In this document: one piece after another, positions 7,740 through 14,548 of the stretch
How the letters are laid out: each line of letters opens with the position of its first letter
Numbering within the stretch: position 1 is the stretch's first letter
NCBI GenBank assembly: GCA_027578815.1
Contig: JANBTH010000575.1
Location: forward strand, 1 to 14,548
Direction: 5' to 3'
DNA: 14,548 nucleotides
Source: Coemansia sp. RSA 1804
Lineage: Eukaryota; Kickxellomycota; Kickxellomycetes; Kickxellales; Kickxellaceae
Notes under the pieces: model-generated
What the model was told of the DNA's origin: nothing
What the model saw: the letters and a program-made list of their open reading frames with translations, nothing else
Databases searched by the model: none
Made by a program: the position numbers and the translations under genes

Positions 7740-9707
7740 TCACTCAAGAAGCGACGAAAAGTCAAACGCCGCCGGACGCTTCCACGCCTTGATGACGCCG
7801 CGGCGGCAGGCGGTGACAAGCAGGTCCTGGCAGAACTGCAGCGAGCACACGACGGCGTCGTGGATGACCTCGGACATCAGCGGCTGCAGAACAGCAACGC
7901 TCTCCTGCGGCGCCCTTCCATGCACCACGCCTGACGGCGTGTCGTCGATGTCGGGGCGGCCGTGGAGATGCGCATCGACAGAAAGCCTGGCAGCGGAACC
8001 AGAAGTGGATCCGCAGCGATGGTCGGCGGCGGTATCTGGGCGCGTGGCTGGCGTGCGGTGGAGCGGGGCGCGCGGACGGTGCAGCGCAGCCAGCGAAAAG
8101 TCCCAGATCAGGAGCCGCGCATCCTCGCCCACGCTCATGAAGCGGTAGGTGTTTTCGTCCTGGTGGCCCATCGGGTCAAACGCAACGTCGCGCACCCAGG
8201 ACTCGTGGCCCTGGCAGCGGGCCACAATGGTCTTCTGGTCGCTGTAGCTCCACACCGTCAGCATATCGTCCTTACCGCCCGCCACAATGTACTTGCTGTC
8301 GTCGCTCCATGCGCAGCATGTGAGTCCGCCAAAGTACGACGGATACACGTCCTCCAGCACCTCGTTCAGATAGTCGATGATGCGGAGCGCTCCGTCTTCG
8401 CTGGCCACCGCCACGTGCTGGCAGCCGGGCGAAAACGCAATGCTTGTGATCGGCTTGTTGCCGACCTTCCAGAACGACACAGGGTTGGCGCGCGGTTTCT
8501 GTGCTGCCGCGACAACAAAGGCGTTGGCCGAGTTCACGCGCTCGGCCGCCTGCGGTGGCACGCAGAACTCGTCCTTTGTTCGATCGATAACCATCACGCA
8601 CCCGTCCGCCGTGCCCGCCATAAACAGGTTGTCGGAGTGCGGGATCCAGCGCACACACATGATGGCTGGCGTGTACCCGGAGTTCTTGTTCAGTCGCGCG
8701 TACTTGCCGCTGATCGGTTCATACCAGATGATGTTGCCGTTCACAAAGCCCATCACCACATCCAGTCTGTTCTCGCTCCTGGTTGTGCCGTTGATGTCGT
8801 GGCACAGCGGAGTGTTGGTTGCCAGGTCCAATCGCGCTAGCGTCTCGCCTGTGTCCTCCGGCTGCATCCCGACGAGCGTCATGCTCCGTGGCGAGTTGAA
8901 TAGAAAGTATGTTGTCTGCGTGTTGTCGCCCACTATCCATTTTGCCAGGTTCTCGTTGCTGACAATGCGCTGCACGTACGCCGATGTCGATTTCGTCACT
9001 ATGCCCTTGCCGTGCAAATACTGCTGCTGCTGCTGCTGTTGTTGTTGTTGCTGCTGCTGCTGCTGCTGACTGCTACCTTTGGAAAAGTGGAGCAGTCCTT
9101 GTCTGAATCCGTGGCTCTTTCCCGACCCAGCTGCCTGCTCGCTTGTACTGCCTGGTGCTCCACCAGCATATTCGCTGCCGACGGTCTCGCTGTGCTTATC
9201 TGAGCTGCCGTGGCCGCTTGTGCGGAACACCGACACGTGTGTTGGTCTGTTGGCTACCGAGTACATTGCTCGAAACCCCGATGCGCCACTAATACCGCCA
9301 GACCCAGCGCTCAACGGCTGCCCACCAGCAGCAGTGGCAGCAGCAGAAGCAGTGCTGGTACCACCGGTTGCTGCAGATCCCGCAACCAGACCACTCCCAG
9401 TTGCGTCCGAAAGCATTACACCGCCGGTCGCCATCGCCATGCTGGCCGCACTGAACCGTAGTCCACTACTTACCGCCGGTGGTGTAGACGGCAGTGGCAG
9501 GCTGTTGCTGTTGTTGCTGCTGCTGCTGTTATTGTTGCCCTCGGTTCCGCTGGCACTCATTCCTAGGTCATCCCCACTAATGTCCCGTGCAATGTGCGGC
9601 GTAAACTGGTTTGCTGCCTCCTCTGTTGTAAACTCCGACACTAGCATCCATTTTCCCTCTGGTGTTTCAAAAAATGTCTTTGGAATATAACTGGTATTGC
9701 TGTTCAT
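7740..9707 (-). CDS. creC: WDR20/CreC-type WD40 protein, cofactor of a USP12/46-type deubiquitinase
   Basis: A 655-residue WD40 protein whose order of conserved segments follows WDR20 and Aspergillus CreC. An N-terminal strand (FFETPEGKWML) comes first, then the propeller: CHDINGTTRSENRLDVVMGF and IIWYEPISGKYARLNK (302-341), VRWIPHSDNLFMAG (352-365), SEDGALRIIDY (436-446), YFGGLTCCAWSDDSKYIVAGG (458-478), RCQGHESWVRDVAFDP (497-512), YRFMSVGEDARLLIWDFS (521-538) and a last blade with VTACRRGVIKAWKRP (631-645). In Aspergillus, CreC binds and stabilises the deubiquitinase CreB in carbon catabolite control; human WDR20 activates USP12/USP46. That role here is inferred from homology. Residues about 50-240 are a disordered Asn/Ser/Ala/Gly-rich insert with 16 Gln (214-229); another hydrophilic insert spans about 545-605. 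An in-frame ATG at 9866 would add 53 residues, but it lies only 55 bp past the upstream gene's stop and adds non-conserved sequence, so 9707 is preferred. Tandem with, and 214 bp downstream of, the copper pump gene. Confidence 0.9.
   Translation of the reverse strand: MNSNTSYIPKTFFETPEGKWMLVSEFTTEEAANQFTPHIARDISGDDLGMSASGTEGNNNSSSSNNSNSLPLPSTPPAVSSGLRFSAASMAMATGGVMLSDATGSGLVAGSAATGGTSTASAAATAAGGQPLSAGSGGISGASGFRAMYSVANRPTHVSVFRTSGHGSSDKHSETVGSEYAGGAPGSTSEQAAGSGKSHGFRQGLLHFSKGSSQQQQQQQQQQQQQQQQYLHGKGIVTKSTSAYVQRIVSNENLAKWIVGDNTQTTYFLFNSPRSMTLVGMQPEDTGETLARLDLATNTPLCHDINGTTRSENRLDVVMGFVNGNIIWYEPISGKYARLNKNSGYTPAIMCVRWIPHSDNLFMAGTADGCVMVIDRTKDEFCVPPQAAERVNSANAFVVAAAQKPRANPVSFWKVGNKPITSIAFSPGCQHVAVASEDGALRIIDYLNEVLEDVYPSYFGGLTCCAWSDDSKYIVAGGKDDMLTVWSYSDQKTIVARCQGHESWVRDVAFDPMGHQDENTYRFMSVGEDARLLIWDFSLAALHRPRAPLHRTPATRPDTAADHRCGSTSGSAARLSVDAHLHGRPDIDDTPSGVVHGRAPQESVAVLQPLMSEVIHDAVVCSLQFCQDLLVTACRRGVIKAWKRPAAFDFSSLLE
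9021..9068 (-). repeat. Interrupted CAG repeat encoding 16 Gln
   Basis: On the coding strand there are six CAG, four CAA and six CAG codons, encoding Gln214-229 of the WDR20/CreC protein. The symmetric CAA interruption would be expected to reduce slippage compared with a pure CAG run. Confidence 0.95.
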
Positions 9708-9921
9708 GTCTGTGGTGGTTGGGAAAGATAGGATGAGAAAATAATAAATAAGATCAGTAAGGGAAAAGAAAAAGCAATACGTTGAAGATGGTAGGCAATA
9801 GGGAGGAGGCTCTTTGCTAGGAGGAACCATGTCGGAAATCCACCATACAGAAGATAAGATTCGCATGTATTGCTATTTTAGCTGGAAACAAAAACAAAAA
9901 GAGAAAGGGAATAAAAAACGA
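9708..9921. promoter_or_regulatory. Tandem intergenic spacer: copper pump 3' UTR and creC promoter
   Basis: A 214-bp spacer between genes transcribed leftwards. On the minus strand it is T/C-rich just before the creC start. I see no clear TATA and no exact AATAAA in the minus direction. The spacer is short for both a terminator and a promoter, so both must be compact or extend into coding sequence. Confidence 0.5.
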
Positions 9922-12900
9922 CTAGGGTTCCTCGTTCTGAGGAATGCGCTCATACGCATGGCTGGTAGTCGATGACGACGGGAAACCAAAGTATCCGGCA
10001 GAGGCAGGGCGGCGCGAAGCAAGCGGACCCAGCTCCACGGCATCATTGTCATCGCCATCGAGAATGTCAGACACATCGACAAAGAACGAATCCCCTTCCG
10101 TGGGCGACGAGAGCGACCGACAAGCAGCAGCAGCAGCAGAAGAAGCAGAAGGACCGCCACGGGGCGCCGAGAGCACACGCACTTGATCCAGCGGCAACGG
10201 AAGCGAGAGCGAGTCTGGCGCCGAGCATATCGGACGGCGGTACAGCTTGAGCAAAAGACTGCTGACCATGACGCTGACGCTACTCATGGCCATTGCAAGA
10301 CCCGCAAACACGGGCGGCAGAATGATGCCCAGCGGCATGAAGATACCCATGGCCAGCGGAAGCCCCAGCATATTGTACACGCTGGCCCACACGTAGTTCC
10401 ACTGGATGCGGCGGAATATCGTATGCGACAGATCCAGAGCCGACACAACATCTGTGACGTCCTCGCGCATCAGCACAAGACTAGCCGCCTCCATCGCCAC
10501 ATCCGTGCCCGACCGCATCGCAATTCCCACATCCGACGCAACAAGCGCTGCGCCGTCATTGACGCCGTCGCCAACCATCGCCACGCGCTTTGTGGCCATG
10601 CTGTCTACACGGCGGTAGTTTCTCCGCACGGCAAAGCAGCAGAGGACGCAGCGCACCAAACGAGCAACCAGTCCGTGGCGAACATGCTTGGTCTCCTGCT
10701 GGATGTGCTTGATGATCGTGGCCTTTCCTGCTGGCGACACTCCGGCGTACACGCGACGGATGCCGCATTCGGCCGCCACGGCCTGCGCCGTCAGCGGCTG
10801 GTCGCCAGTAACCATGATGCACTCAACGCCCAGCCTGTCCTGCAGCGTGGCGATGGCCGGCACCGCCTCGGGACGCAGCACATCGGCAAGCGCCATCCAT
10901 CCGGCATACGCGCCGCCCACGGCCACAAGAATAACAGTGCGTCCAGTGCGCTCCTGGGACACCTTGGCCTCGCTGCACTCGGTCGGAATGCTCACGCCCT
11001 GCGCCCGCAAAAAGTCCGCGCTTCCAACAAGTACAGGCACTCCGCCCTCCACCTTTACCAGACCCGCTGCGTACTCGCCCACCTCGGGCATCGATGATGT
11101 ATCGGGCGTCACCACGCACCGCACGCCCTGCCCGGGAATCGAATCAAAGGCCGACACCGATGCCGGAAGCGTCTGTGAGCCAGGCCCAAGAAGCAAGGAC
11201 TGCGCATACGCAACTATGGCACGCCCAAGCGGGTGCTCGGACCGCGACTCTGCCGCGCCCGCAAGGAGCGCAAATGAGCGCTGCGAAAGTGCAATGCCGC
11301 TAGTGGTGCGCTGCTCAAAGCTCAGGTCGGCAACCGCCAGCTTGCCCTTTGTCAGAGTGCCGGTTTTGTCAAACACGACCACATCGATGCGGCTGGCAGC
11401 CTCCAACGCATCGCCGCCCTTGATCAGCACGCCCAGCTGTGCGCCAACGCCAGTGCCAACCATGACAGCCGTGGGCGTGCTCAGACCAAGTGCGCACGGA
11501 CACGCTACAACCACCACAGCCACCGCGATCTTTAGACAGCCAACCAAGTAGCTACCGGTCATCTCGGCTTCGTCCTTGAACATCTTTGGCTTAGGCAGAC
11601 CGGTGTACGCAATCAGAAGCCATCCGATCAGAGACACAACCGCCAGAATCAGAACCGCTGGCGCAAAGTACTGGGCCACACGGTCTGCATACGCCTGAAT
11701 CGGCGCCTTTGCTGTCTGCGCCTCTTCAACCAGATGGACTATTTGCGCCAGCGTTGTGTCTGTGCCTACACGCGAGGCCTCCATGACGAACGACCCGGTT
11801 CCGTTGACTGTTCCAGCAACCACTTCACTCCCTTGCTCCTTGGACACAGGAAGCGACTCGCCAGTCACCGTTGACTCGTCCACCTGCGACTCGCCCTCAA
11901 CCACATGTCCGTCAGCAGGGATTCTGTCGCCGGGGAAAATGCGCAAATGATCGCCCGCTTGGATCAGCTCTGTCGGGATCTGTTTCTCGTCAGAAATACG
12001 TCCGTCCTCAGTGTACACAATCAGCGTTGCGTTGTTGGGCGTCAACGTCATTAGCGTCGAAAGCGCAGCTGATGCGTTTCCTTTGGCCATGTTCTCCAAG
12101 TACCGTCCCAGTGTAACAAACGTAATCAGCATGGCCGATGCCTCAAAGAAGCAGTGGGGCCGTGGGTGTTTGCCGTGAAGCACCGACCACGACAGCATGA
12201 ACAGCGAGAAGAAGTACGCAAGCGTTGTACCTGTTGTGACAAGCACATCCATGTTGGCGTTACCATGGCGCAGAGACTTGATGGCGTTGCGGTAGAACTG
12301 CGCGCCAATCACGAACTGGAGCGGAGTAGTGAATACCAGCTGCAGAAAGACGCCCAGCGGAAGTCCAGCAAGCATCTGCCAGCCAAAGACCCTCTTCAGG
12401 GGATCAATGTGCGGCGCAAACTTGGCCAAGAAGATCACGGGCAACGAGAACCACAGCGACCTCCAGAACCGCTGGCGCCAAGCAATGATATCCTTTGTAC
12501 GTTGCAGCGACTCCAGCTGTGTGTTTACTTGTGTAGAGTCGGCCACCAGCACATCGAAGCCGGCGCTCTCGGCCACCGCAACCAGTCGACGCACTCCAAT
12601 CTCCGATGGCCGGTACTCAATGGCTGCCGTCTCCAGCGCCAAGCTGACTGCCACAGAGACCACTCCGGGCTCTCTTTTCACCGCACGCTCTACCAACGAC
12701 ACGCAGGATGCACACGTCATGCCGTAGACGTTGAGGTTGACCTTGGCCACGCGCTGTGCTCCACCATCCATGGGCTTGGCCTCAAAGCCCAGATCGCCAA
12801 TCGCCTGGACTATCGTTCCTTGTGAGATAATGCTGCTGTCATAGCGCACGGTAGCACGCTGTGCAAGCAGGGAAACGCTGATGTCCTGTATCCCTTCACG

Positions 12901-13932
12901 AGCCCCAAGCGTGCGCTCAATGAGTGCCACGCAAGACGAGCATGTCATCCCGCGCACCTCGATCTGAATCGACTCTCCCGGATCAAGCAGGGTCTCGCCG
13001 GACTTTGCGCTGGAGCTAGAACGGACTGGACCGTTGCCCATGGACCCTCCGCGCCCGCGGACTTTCCGGCCGGGTTTACCGGGCTGGAGGAGCGGCGACG
13101 GATATCCAGCAGACTGCTGCTGTTCTACAGCCAGAGTAGCTGTAGACGTGCTGGCTGGGTTGCTAGCGCTAGCGATAATACTTGCAGTTTGGGCATTTTC
13201 TCCAGCATGTGAAGTGATAGCGGCTGTTGGCTCGGGCGTCGCATTGAATCCGGCGTCCTTAATGGCTGCGACCACAGCGGCCACATCCGCAACCGACTTG
13301 TCGATCGTCACAAGCGCCAAGCCCCTTGGCTCCAGCTCAACCTTGGCATCCACCACACCCGGAGTGTCTTCAAGTGCCATAGTAACCGACGCAACACACG
13401 ACTTGCATGTCATTCCACCAATGGCCACCGTCAAAACCTCTGTGTCCTGATGGCCGTCTTCCGAGTGAGACTTTTGAGCTACCACGACGTCAAACCCACA
13501 GTCTTCGATGACTTGAGCAACCGCCTCCACTCCGCCATCGAATGCAAGCGGATCCCAGGTAACTGTTGCCGCGTTATCTTCCAGCGAAACGTCAACTGCA
13601 TCGATGCCCTTCTCCACGCCGCCAAGCGCGGATTTTATGCTTTTGACGCACGACTGGCACGTCATCCCATGTACGCCAAGCTTCGCCTGATGGCGGAGAC
13701 TGCCGGCCACTGCTTGCGCATCAAACCCGCATCCCTCGATGGCGTCTGTTATGTTCTGTGCGCTGACCGAGGCTGGGTCGTACACAACTGTTGCGCTGTT
13801 CTCCTCCAGTGACACGGTTGCTGACTGGACACCGGCAGTGTCCTGGAGTACCGTTTCTATCGACCGCACGCACGACTGACATGTCATGCCTTGCACGCTC
13901 CATCTTTGCATGCAGGCCACTGCTCCAGCCAT
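9922..13932 (-). CDS. CCC2: CCC2-type Cu(I)-transporting P1B-ATPase with five HMA domains
   Basis: A 1336-residue copper pump. Five GMTCxSC metal-binding motifs have their first Cys at 18, 92, 176, 331 and 407. The first three lie close together, then an ~85-residue low-complexity linker, then two more before the membrane. The catalytic core shows TGES (690-693, actuator), the intramembrane CPC (811-813), DKTGTLT (855-861, phosphorylated Asp855), SEHPLG (899-903 region, nucleotide site), TGDQ (1042-1045) and GDGVND (1121-1126). Helix 7 has YN (1186-1187) and helix 8 MxxSS-like MSS (1216-1218), as in Cu(I) pumps. About eight helices lie near 489-507, 519-541, 566-585, 598-612, 757-777, 798-822, 1185-1203 and 1205-1230. 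Family members load copper into the late Golgi for multicopper oxidases, with copper from the ATX1 chaperone. Oddities are five HMA domains (yeast Ccc2 has two), about 33 extra residues with CVLCC before GDGVND (1081-1115), and a ~105-residue acidic/Ser-rich tail. The ATG at 13932 immediately precedes HMA1. Confidence 0.96.
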   Translation of the reverse strand: MAGAVACMQRWSVQGMTCQSCVRSIETVLQDTAGVQSATVSLEENSATVVYDPASVSAQNITDAIEGCGFDAQAVAGSLRHQAKLGVHGMTCQSCVKSIKSALGGVEKGIDAVDVSLEDNAATVTWDPLAFDGGVEAVAQVIEDCGFDVVVAQKSHSEDGHQDTEVLTVAIGGMTCKSCVASVTMALEDTPGVVDAKVELEPRGLALVTIDKSVADVAAVVAAIKDAGFNATPEPTAAITSHAGENAQTASIIASASNPASTSTATLAVEQQQSAGYPSPLLQPGKPGRKVRGRGGSMGNGPVRSSSSAKSGETLLDPGESIQIEVRGMTCSSCVALIERTLGAREGIQDISVSLLAQRATVRYDSSIISQGTIVQAIGDLGFEAKPMDGGAQRVAKVNLNVYGMTCASCVSLVERAVKREPGVVSVAVSLALETAAIEYRPSEIGVRRLVAVAESAGFDVLVADSTQVNTQLESLQRTKDIIAWRQRFWRSLWFSLPVIFLAKFAPHIDPLKRVFGWQMLAGLPLGVFLQLVFTTPLQFVIGAQFYRNAIKSLRHGNANMDVLVTTGTTLAYFFSLFMLSWSVLHGKHPRPHCFFEASAMLITFVTLGRYLENMAKGNASAALSTLMTLTPNNATLIVYTEDGRISDEKQIPTELIQAGDHLRIFPGDRIPADGHVVEGESQVDESTVTGESLPVSKEQGSEVVAGTVNGTGSFVMEASRVGTDTTLAQIVHLVEEAQTAKAPIQAYADRVAQYFAPAVLILAVVSLIGWLLIAYTGLPKPKMFKDEAEMTGSYLVGCLKIAVAVVVVACPCALGLSTPTAVMVGTGVGAQLGVLIKGGDALEAASRIDVVVFDKTGTLTKGKLAVADLSFEQRTTSGIALSQRSFALLAGAAESRSEHPLGRAIVAYAQSLLLGPGSQTLPASVSAFDSIPGQGVRCVVTPDTSSMPEVGEYAAGLVKVEGGVPVLVGSADFLRAQGVSIPTECSEAKVSQERTGRTVILVAVGGAYAGWMALADVLRPEAVPAIATLQDRLGVECIMVTGDQPLTAQAVAAECGIRRVYAGVSPAGKATIIKHIQQETKHVRHGLVARLVRCVLCCFAVRRNYRRVDSMATKRVAMVGDGVNDGAALVASDVGIAMRSGTDVAMEAASLVLMREDVTDVVSALDLSHTIFRRIQWNYVWASVYNMLGLPLAMGIFMPLGIILPPVFAGLAMAMSSVSVMVSSLLLKLYRRPICSAPDSLSLPLPLDQVRVLSAPRGGPSASSAAAAACRSLSSPTEGDSFFVDVSDILDGDDNDAVELGPLASRRPASAGYFGFPSSSTTSHAYERIPQNEEP
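10588..10692 (-). other. Extra segment in the P domain of the copper pump
   Basis: Residues about 1081-1115 lie between GKATIIKHIQQE and KRVAMVGDGVND, which are nearly adjacent in typical P1B-ATPases. The segment is basic and contains CVLCC (1095-1099). Either it is a lineage-specific insertion or part of it is a small in-frame intron. A frame-keeping 57-nt GT...AG option (10661 down to 10605, GTTTGG to GTGTAG) exists, but its donor and branch sequence are weak. Confidence 0.55.
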
Positions 13933-14057
13933 TCTGTATTCCCTGTGTATATATGTGTGTGTCGAAAATGTGATGTCTGACTCAATACGTTGCCAAGGCC
14001 AAAGCTAACAGCAAAACGAAAAGTAAAGAATAGAGAGTATGCCTTGCTACGGAAGCA

Positions 14058-14076
14058 GAAAAGAAAGAAAGAAAGA
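14058..14076 (+). repeat. Short GAAA microsatellite
   Basis: About four tandem GAAA units in the presumed 5' leader or promoter of the copper pump (CTTT on its coding strand). Confidence 0.7.
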
Positions 14077-14231
14077 GACAAGGGCGCTAAAATACAGTGA
14101 GTATGACCCCTAGCAAAGAAAACGAGTATATGCGTAAGGTCCAAGAGGTCGGCCTGTGAATATATGCTATCAAAGACAAGAAGAGGAGAATAAGAATAAT
14201 AAAGAGATATGCCCTGTTATAGCGAGAAATC

Positions 14232-14266
14232 AAAAAGAGTAGAAAAGAGAGAAAGAGAGAGAAAAG
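14232..14266 (+). repeat. GA-rich purine tract
   Basis: An almost uninterrupted run of A and G (single T at 14240) about 300 bp upstream of the copper pump ATG. On the coding strand it is a CT tract, a common core-promoter feature in fungi. Confidence 0.6.
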
Positions 14267-14548
14267 ATAACAAAAGTGAACCAGTCCAGAGACAATAAAA
14301 AAGGAAGCAAAATTTGTGGACATCTGGCACTAGTTCTATTTTTTTCTAATACACCCTGCTATCCCCCAAAAAATTAAAGTGATAAAAAACACAAGACTGG
14401 GCGGTAAACCCTTGTGTGCTCCTCGCCCACATGTTTGAAAATTCGCTTGCTTCTGGACAAAAAAAACCGATGCCCATCAAATAACACGCAATTCTTGCAA
14501 GCAAAGCGAAACATGGGTTGGAATGGAACGAGAATAATGGTCGTTTTT

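Larger units (their letters stand above)
13933..14548. promoter_or_regulatory. Upstream region of the copper pump gene
   Basis: 616 bp to the window end with no supported gene. On the minus strand it is strongly pyrimidine-rich near the gene (CT-rich leader), with purine runs on the + strand at 14058-14076 (GAAA repeats) and 14232-14266. Frames here translate into hydrophobic Phe/Leu/Ser/Ile strings that are a by-product of the CT tracts. I found no obvious TTTGCTC-type copper-response element and no convincing TATA; TATATACA-like sequence at about 13947-13954 is too close to the ATG. Confidence 0.5.

Noticed and set aside
8377..9069. 230-codon plus-strand frame ending in a poly-Cys run
   Set aside because: The Cys run is the antisense reading of the polyglutamine repeat of the CreC-like gene.
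10183..11097. 304-codon plus-strand frame opposite the copper pump
   Set aside because: Overlaps essential P-domain motifs of the pump on the other strand; composition is His/Arg-rich noise.
14087..14323. 78-codon hydrophobic minus-strand frame upstream of the copper pump
   Set aside because: Phe/Leu/Ile/Ser strings arise from translating CT-rich promoter tracts; no conserved features.

Overview
The window looks like a gene-dense stretch of a nuclear genome from a fungus. Five complete protein genes and one fragment are read as uninterrupted frames. They are separated by AT-rich, CT/GA-tract-rich spacers, with A/G at -3 of the start codons and AATAAA-type signals after two of the + strand genes. 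The gene content is fungal/eukaryotic: a WDR20/CreC-type partner of a deubiquitinase, the pre-60S factor REI1, chaperonin subunit CCT3, a CCC2-type copper pump and an ABCG half-transporter. The lack of clear introns, the high GC of most coding sequence and the Ala/Gln-rich inserts would suit an early-diverging lineage such as Kickxellomycotina. That placement is inference; no ribosomal or mitochondrial marker is present.

Layout, left to right: (1) 1-402 (+), 3' end of a coiled-coil protein gene of unknown identity. (2) 403-1287, an 885-bp AT-rich spacer holding the promoter of (3) 1288-3312 (+), an ABCG (WHITE-type) half-transporter whose composition is more AT-rich than the other genes. (4) 3498-5081 (-), REI1/ZNF622, cytoplasmic 60S maturation factor, convergent with the transporter. 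(5) 5082-5717, a divergent promoter shared by REI1 and (6) 5718-7634 (+), CCT3 (TCP-1 gamma), which carries about 108 extra low-complexity residues. (7) 7740-9707 (-), WDR20/CreC-type WD40 protein with a 16-residue polyglutamine run, convergent with CCT3. (8) 9922-13932 (-), CCC2-type Cu(I) P1B-ATPase with five heavy-metal-associated domains in a 3+2 layout and an extra Cys-bearing segment in its P domain. (9) 13933-14548, the upstream region of the copper pump.

The genes do not form a pathway or cluster. REI1 and CCT3 share a divergent promoter and both serve protein production (ribosome maturation and folding), so co-expression is plausible. The rest are independent housekeeping or transport genes. 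I found no mobile element, RNA gene, CRISPR array or obviously new system. The most interesting points are lineage-specific insertions inside normally size-constrained proteins (CCT3 and the copper pump), the shared CAG/CTG-type triplet runs in four neighbouring genes, and the compositional contrast of the transporter.
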